NCBI GenBank assembly: GCA_964058845.1
Contig: CAXKVR010000918.1
Location: forward strand, 1 to 20,709
Source: Carex sylvatica
Lineage: Eukaryota; Streptophyta; Magnoliopsida; Poales; Cyperaceae
Length of the DNA stretch: 20,709 nt
Direction: 5' to 3'
Shown: in pieces, positions 17,345-20,709 of the stretch
Numbering within the stretch: position 1 is the first letter of the stretch
How the letters are laid out: each line of letters begins with the position of its first letter
The notes under the pieces: generated by a model
Seen by the model: the letters and a program-made list of their open reading frames with translations, nothing else
The model's database searches: none
What the model was told of the DNA's origin: nothing
Program-made: the position numbers and the translations under genes

Positions 17345-17360
17345 GGGTATATATATACCC
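17345..17360 (+). promoter_or_regulatory. TATA box in a perfect palindrome, DUF247 promoter
   Basis: GGGTATATATATACCC is a perfect 16-bp palindrome ending 40 bases before the ATG. Its position suits a TATA box with transcription starting around 17375-17390 and a very short 5' UTR. Confidence 0.6.
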
Positions 17361-17399
17361 CCGTCAATTAATCTACATATACATATATTTCATATCAAC

Positions 17400-18797
17400 A
17401 TGCCTCGGCAATTTTTTTGTCGTGCTCCATTACATATGAGGTACAGTAGAGAATCTTATTTTGAACCAAAATTTGTGTCCGCTGGCCCTTATTTCTATGA
17501 GAAACTAAAGGAGCGAAAAGCCATTAGAAAAGCAAAGGAAGAGTGCATATTGTTCTTTGCGAGTAAGCTGGAGACTGGTTCAAGCAATCCGAATATCAAT
17601 CATCTTGTTCGGGTGATTAATGTTGCCCAGATGAAGGTTCAGATTGATCAATGGTATGGTAAGAACTTTGGTCTTCAAGAGGACGATTTGTTCCGGATGT
17701 TGGTTCGTGACAGTTGCTTTATTATCCGAATAATCCTGGCTTTCTCTAGAGAGGGAGAGGAGAGTATGTTCTATCCGGGAGTCGACATTAAAACGGTAAG
17801 ATTTGACCTTCTCCTCCTGGAAAACCAAATCCCCTTCTTTTTTCTCGAGAAGGTTTATAATTTCTTTAGGGACAACGACATGCTCCCATCAGTAACACCT
17901 TTAGAATATTCACAATCCAGTCTCTCTCTAGTGGAAAGCCATAGCCACTTATCTCAATCCACACTCTCTCCAGAAGAAAGCAAAAGCCATACTCCAGAAC
18001 AAAGCACAGTTTTCATTGATGATTTCCTCGCAGAGCTCAAACCATTCATATGTTTAGATATGCCATGGCAATTCAATGAAGAAGCCATGCCTATTGACCC
18101 AAAACATTTCCTTGACCTTTATTGGAAATGGTGCATACCACCATCTCTTTTGAACGGTGAAGATAGTAATCCAGCAGACCTTCTCCACCGTTATAAGGCG
18201 CATGAAAGCTGGGGGAAAATTCATCGCCGCAGTAATGCACACAAAAGAATAAAAAATGCACACGAGCTTTACAAGAGGGCCGGTATAAATTTTCAGAAGA
18301 GAGAACACAAGGATGGCTTTGGTATAACTTTCCGACATGGTATCCTGCAGATGCCGCATCTGCATCTCGACCCAAATCACACAACTTTAATTGCAAACCT
18401 CATTGCTTTTGAGGATTTCAAGCCTTCAAATAAGCGGTTCCTCACAAGCTACGTTTTACTTCTGGATGGACTAATCAATACAGAAAAGGATGTAGAGTTA
18501 CTTGAGCGACATGGCTTAATCACTAACAAACTATGCAGCAGTCAAATGGCTTCTACTTACTTCAATAATATCGGTAATGTTTGTTTGGTTGACTATGACA
18601 ATCATTACTGTAAAAATCAGTTTGATGATTTGAATACTTACTATAACTCCATCTGGAACCGTCAACTTGCAAATTTGGGGCATGAATACTTCAATAGTCC
18701 ATGGGCATTTATCTCCTTTATGGCTGGTCTAACACTGCTTATTCTCTCAGCAATACAGACTCACTATACTATTGCTAGTTATCACCAAAACAATTAA
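17400..18797 (+). CDS. DUF247 (UPF0481) membrane-anchored protein
   Basis: This is a plant-specific DUF247 protein of 465 residues, the usual family length, encoded in one exon. Family blocks are FEPKFVSAGPYFY (21-33), MLVRDSCFIIRIIL (100-113), DLLLLENQIPFFFLEKVY (136-153), AHELYKRAGINF (287-298), IANLIAFEDF (331-340) and DVELLERHGLITN (364-376). A Ser/His-rich low-complexity insert spans about 165-203. One hydrophobic segment near the C-terminus (about 436-453, WAFISFMAGLTLLILSAI) is the typical anchor, so a membrane or secretory location is expected. The biochemical role of the family is unknown; two members are linked to grass self-incompatibility loci, but nothing here ties this gene to that. 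The start at 17400 is favoured by the preceding TATA box and by the family's conserved N-terminus beginning at once. The frame is clean, in contrast to its neighbours. Confidence 0.93.
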   Translation: MPRQFFCRAPLHMRYSRESYFEPKFVSAGPYFYEKLKERKAIRKAKEECILFFASKLETGSSNPNINHLVRVINVAQMKVQIDQWYGKNFGLQEDDLFRMLVRDSCFIIRIILAFSREGEESMFYPGVDIKTVRFDLLLLENQIPFFFLEKVYNFFRDNDMLPSVTPLEYSQSSLSLVESHSHLSQSTLSPEESKSHTPEQSTVFIDDFLAELKPFICLDMPWQFNEEAMPIDPKHFLDLYWKWCIPPSLLNGEDSNPADLLHRYKAHESWGKIHRRSNAHKRIKNAHELYKRAGINFQKREHKDGFGITFRHGILQMPHLHLDPNHTTLIANLIAFEDFKPSNKRFLTSYVLLLDGLINTEKDVELLERHGLITNKLCSSQMASTYFNNIGNVCLVDYDNHYCKNQFDDLNTYYNSIWNRQLANLGHEYFNSPWAFISFMAGLTLLILSAIQTHYTIASYHQNN

Positions 18798-18943
18798 ATT
18801 CTTGGCTTGGAGCTTTATCATTTCTAATTTTGTGCAACTGTTGCTTCACTATATTTGGTTTGTATTTTCTCATTAGGATTTCATTGTATTGGCTTCCTTT
18901 TTTATTTATTATTTTTTGTTGTGTGTGTTGGATGTGTGTTGTT

Positions 18944-18949
18944 AATAAA
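18944..18949 (+). terminator. Poly(A) signal after the DUF247 gene
   Basis: AATAAA lies 147 bases after the stop codon, preceded by T-rich and TGTGTGTTG-type sequence that suits a plant far-upstream element. Placement agrees with a short 3' UTR. Confidence 0.5.
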
Positions 18950-19319
18950 AAGTTACTCCTACCCCAGTTTGCTGAATGCTCTTTATATCATTGTCACTTT
19001 GATTGCATTTTAAAGCTTGTGCCTAATTGTTTCTCAATTTTCCTGATTTTGTTGCAAGTTGAGTTAGAATATCATAACAAAACAATCTGTCCTATGCAAA
19101 GAAAAGTATAAATCAGCTAGAGTTTTGATCCATAAGTTTACACCCACAAAGTAAAGACAGATTCTAGTAGTAGATATTGTACGAGCGGTGACCTAGACCG
19201 CCATACTCGAAGTACACCAGTGAATTTACGAATGTTGGATTGGAACTTATTTCAAAAGAAAGGTCAGATTACTATTTGGAAGAAATTTTAGTCATCCAGT
19301 GTATAATAGATCTTTCTTC
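18950..19319. other. Downstream flank of the DUF247 gene, no gene seen
   Basis: No coding homology is recognised. The outer end of the second copia LTR falls somewhere in about 19230-19330. TGTTGG at 19232 and TGTACA near 19324 are both possible ends, and I cannot choose between them. Confidence 0.4.
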
Positions 19320-19612
19320 CAACTGTACAAAAAATAAATAGAACACCACACTCCCACCAATCCTCCCTTATTCTTTATTTCATATAATCTATTCTTACAT
19401 CAATAATCTGCTGGCTATATAGCCGAATACAAGAAATGTATTAGGCACGCCTATCCTAGAAGGAAATAAATCATCTCTTGCTTTTTCTATTTTATAATAT
19501 CTCAATCTATACAAATAGGAAACAAATCAATCTAACAAATAAGGAAACTAATAATATAGCGCCTCTGTATGATGCACTGCCATATAGGTCAAATTAATGA
19601 CCTGCCTTAACA
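19320..19612 (-). repeat. 3' LTR of the second copia element (outer end uncertain)
   Basis: On the minus strand it starts TGTTAAGGCAGGTC at 19612, directly after the purine tract TTGAGGGAGGG (19613-19623). Inside are a palindromic GGCTATATAGCC (19413-19424) and AATAAAGAATAA, which could be TATA and poly(A) elements. The start differs from the LTR of the other copia (TGTTGGATC), so this is a different family. Confidence 0.65.
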
Positions 19613-19623
19613 CCCTCCCTCAA

Positions 19624-20709
19624 GTTGGCAGGTCGATATCTACCATGCTCAACTTGACAATTAACTGCTTAAATATTCTTGTAGAAACTGCCTTTGTTAG
19701 CACGTTTGCTAGCTGTTCTTCTGACCTCACATATGGAAATGATATGATCTTCTGCTCCAAGTTGTGTTTGATAAAATGTCTGTCGATTTCTACATGTTTC
19801 GTGCGATCATGCTATACCGGGTTATGTGCAATTTCAATAGCAGACTTATTGTCATAATACATAAACATTTCTTCTTGTGGTTTATAACCTAACTCAGTAA
19901 GGAGTTTCCTTAGCCACAACAGTTCGCAAAGACCTTTAGACATTCCTCTAAATTCTGCCTCTGCACTTGATAAGGCAACCACATTCTACTTCTTACTTCT
20001 CCAAGTAACAAGGTTTTCTCTCACAAATGTAAAGTAACTAGATGTTGATTTACGATCATTAATATTTCCTGCCCAATCTGCATCTGTATAACCTGAGATC
20101 TTCAAATGCTCATTCTTCCTGAATAATATCCCTTCTCCCGAATTCTTCTTGAGATATCTCAAAATTCTCATCACAGCCTCTAAGTGCTTTTCACTTGGTG
20201 CATGCATGAATTGACTTACTACACTCACTGCATATGCAATATCTAGTCTGGTATGTGACAAGTAAATAAGTTTTTCTACCAATTTCTGGTACCGTTCCTT
20301 GTTGGTGGTCTTATCATTCGAGTTTTCTTCTAACCTCATATTTTGGATAATTGGTGTATCAGCTGGTTTACAGTCTAACATTCTCACTTCTGTCAGTAAA
20401 TCAAGAGTGTATTTTCTTTGAGAGAGAGAAATACCTTGTTTTGATCGTGTCACCTCTATTCCGAGAAAATACTTCAAACCTCCTAAGTTCTTCATCTCGA
20501 ATTCTTTAGATAATCTTTCTTCCAACCATTTTATTTCATCCAAGTCATCACCAGTAATTATCATGTCGTCCACATAGATAATTAGAATTGTGATTTTCCT
20601 TGATTATGTTTGTAGAATAACGTGTGATCAGAATCACTTTGGGTGTAATTGTAGCTCTTCATTGCTTTGCAAAATCTCTCAAACCATGCTCGCGGAGATT
20701 GTTTTAAAC
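19624..20709 (-). pseudogene. Copia reverse transcriptase and RNase H (second element, partial)
   Basis: Read on the minus strand from the window edge, RT continues as SPRAWFERFCKAM and SDHTLFYKHNQG. After a one-base frameshift near 20597 it reads YVDDMIITGDD (catalytic Asp pair), LGGLKYFLGIEV, YTLDLLTEVRMLDCKPADTP, LVEKLIYLSHTRLDIAYAVS and MRILRYLKKNSGEGILF. RNase H follows with YTDADWAGN, SSAEAEFRGM, DNKSAIEIAHNPV and ANVLTKAVSTRIFKQL, covering its D, E, D catalytic positions. Two TAG stops, at 19986-19988 (family has KQN) and 19812-19814 (family has VQHDRTKH), stand at Gln positions. The 5' half of the element lies beyond the right edge. It is recognisable but inactive. Confidence 0.9.

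Noticed and set aside
19624..20709. The right-hand copia RT as the missing 3' half of the other copia element
   Set aside because: The LTR starts differ (TGTTAAGGC versus TGTTGGATC) and the DUF247 gene lies between them in the wrong order for one element.

Overview
The window looks like nuclear DNA from a flowering plant. It has spliced genes with GT/AG introns, a split nuclear gene for a plant mitochondrial ATP synthase subunit, plant-specific F-box/LRR and DUF247 families, long AT-rich intergenic stretches, and nested, decayed LTR retrotransposons of the Athila (Ty3-gypsy) and Ty1-copia types. I cannot name the species.

Left part (1-5160). The minus strand carries the first four coding exons (464-1805) of a gene for the plant-specific 24 kDa (FAd) subunit of mitochondrial F1Fo ATP synthase; the rest lies beyond the left edge. 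Two of its introns hold copies of one family of long-hairpin MITE-like elements, and its upstream region has Site II-type motifs. A broken F-box/LRR gene follows on the plus strand (3758-4497). It ends at a CA/TA microsatellite into which a third, almost perfectly self-complementary copy of the same hairpin family (4542-4966) is set.

Middle part (5160-15820). This is a retrotransposon graveyard. A minus-strand Ty3-gypsy integrase tail (5284-5670) abuts a plus-strand Athila-like element (about 5690-11545). The Athila element has lost its 5' LTR, 5' gag, and everything from mid reverse transcriptase through integrase. It keeps a degenerate gag end, the protease, an RT fragment, an extra ORF of unknown function, a long 3' non-coding part and a full 3' LTR of about 1.36 kb. 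Its right end sits precisely inside the pol gene of a minus-strand copia element (11546-15820). That copia element still shows its 5' LTR, primer-binding site, leader, gag, protease and integrase, all with disabling mutations. Each element carries its own cluster of short GC-rich palindromes, found both in LTR and internal sequence. These two clusters are the most unusual signals in the window.

Right part (15821-20709). A tandem duplication of about 0.4 kb leads up to an intact single-exon DUF247 gene (17400-18797), with a TATA box just before it and a poly(A) signal after it. Downstream lies the 3' half of a second, different copia element on the minus strand (RT, RNase H, polypurine tract, start of the 3' LTR), running off the right edge.

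Only the ATP synthase subunit gene (as far as visible) and the DUF247 gene look intact. The rest is mobile DNA or pseudogene. I found no convincing new gene system; the novelty candidates are the two palindrome families and the MITE family.
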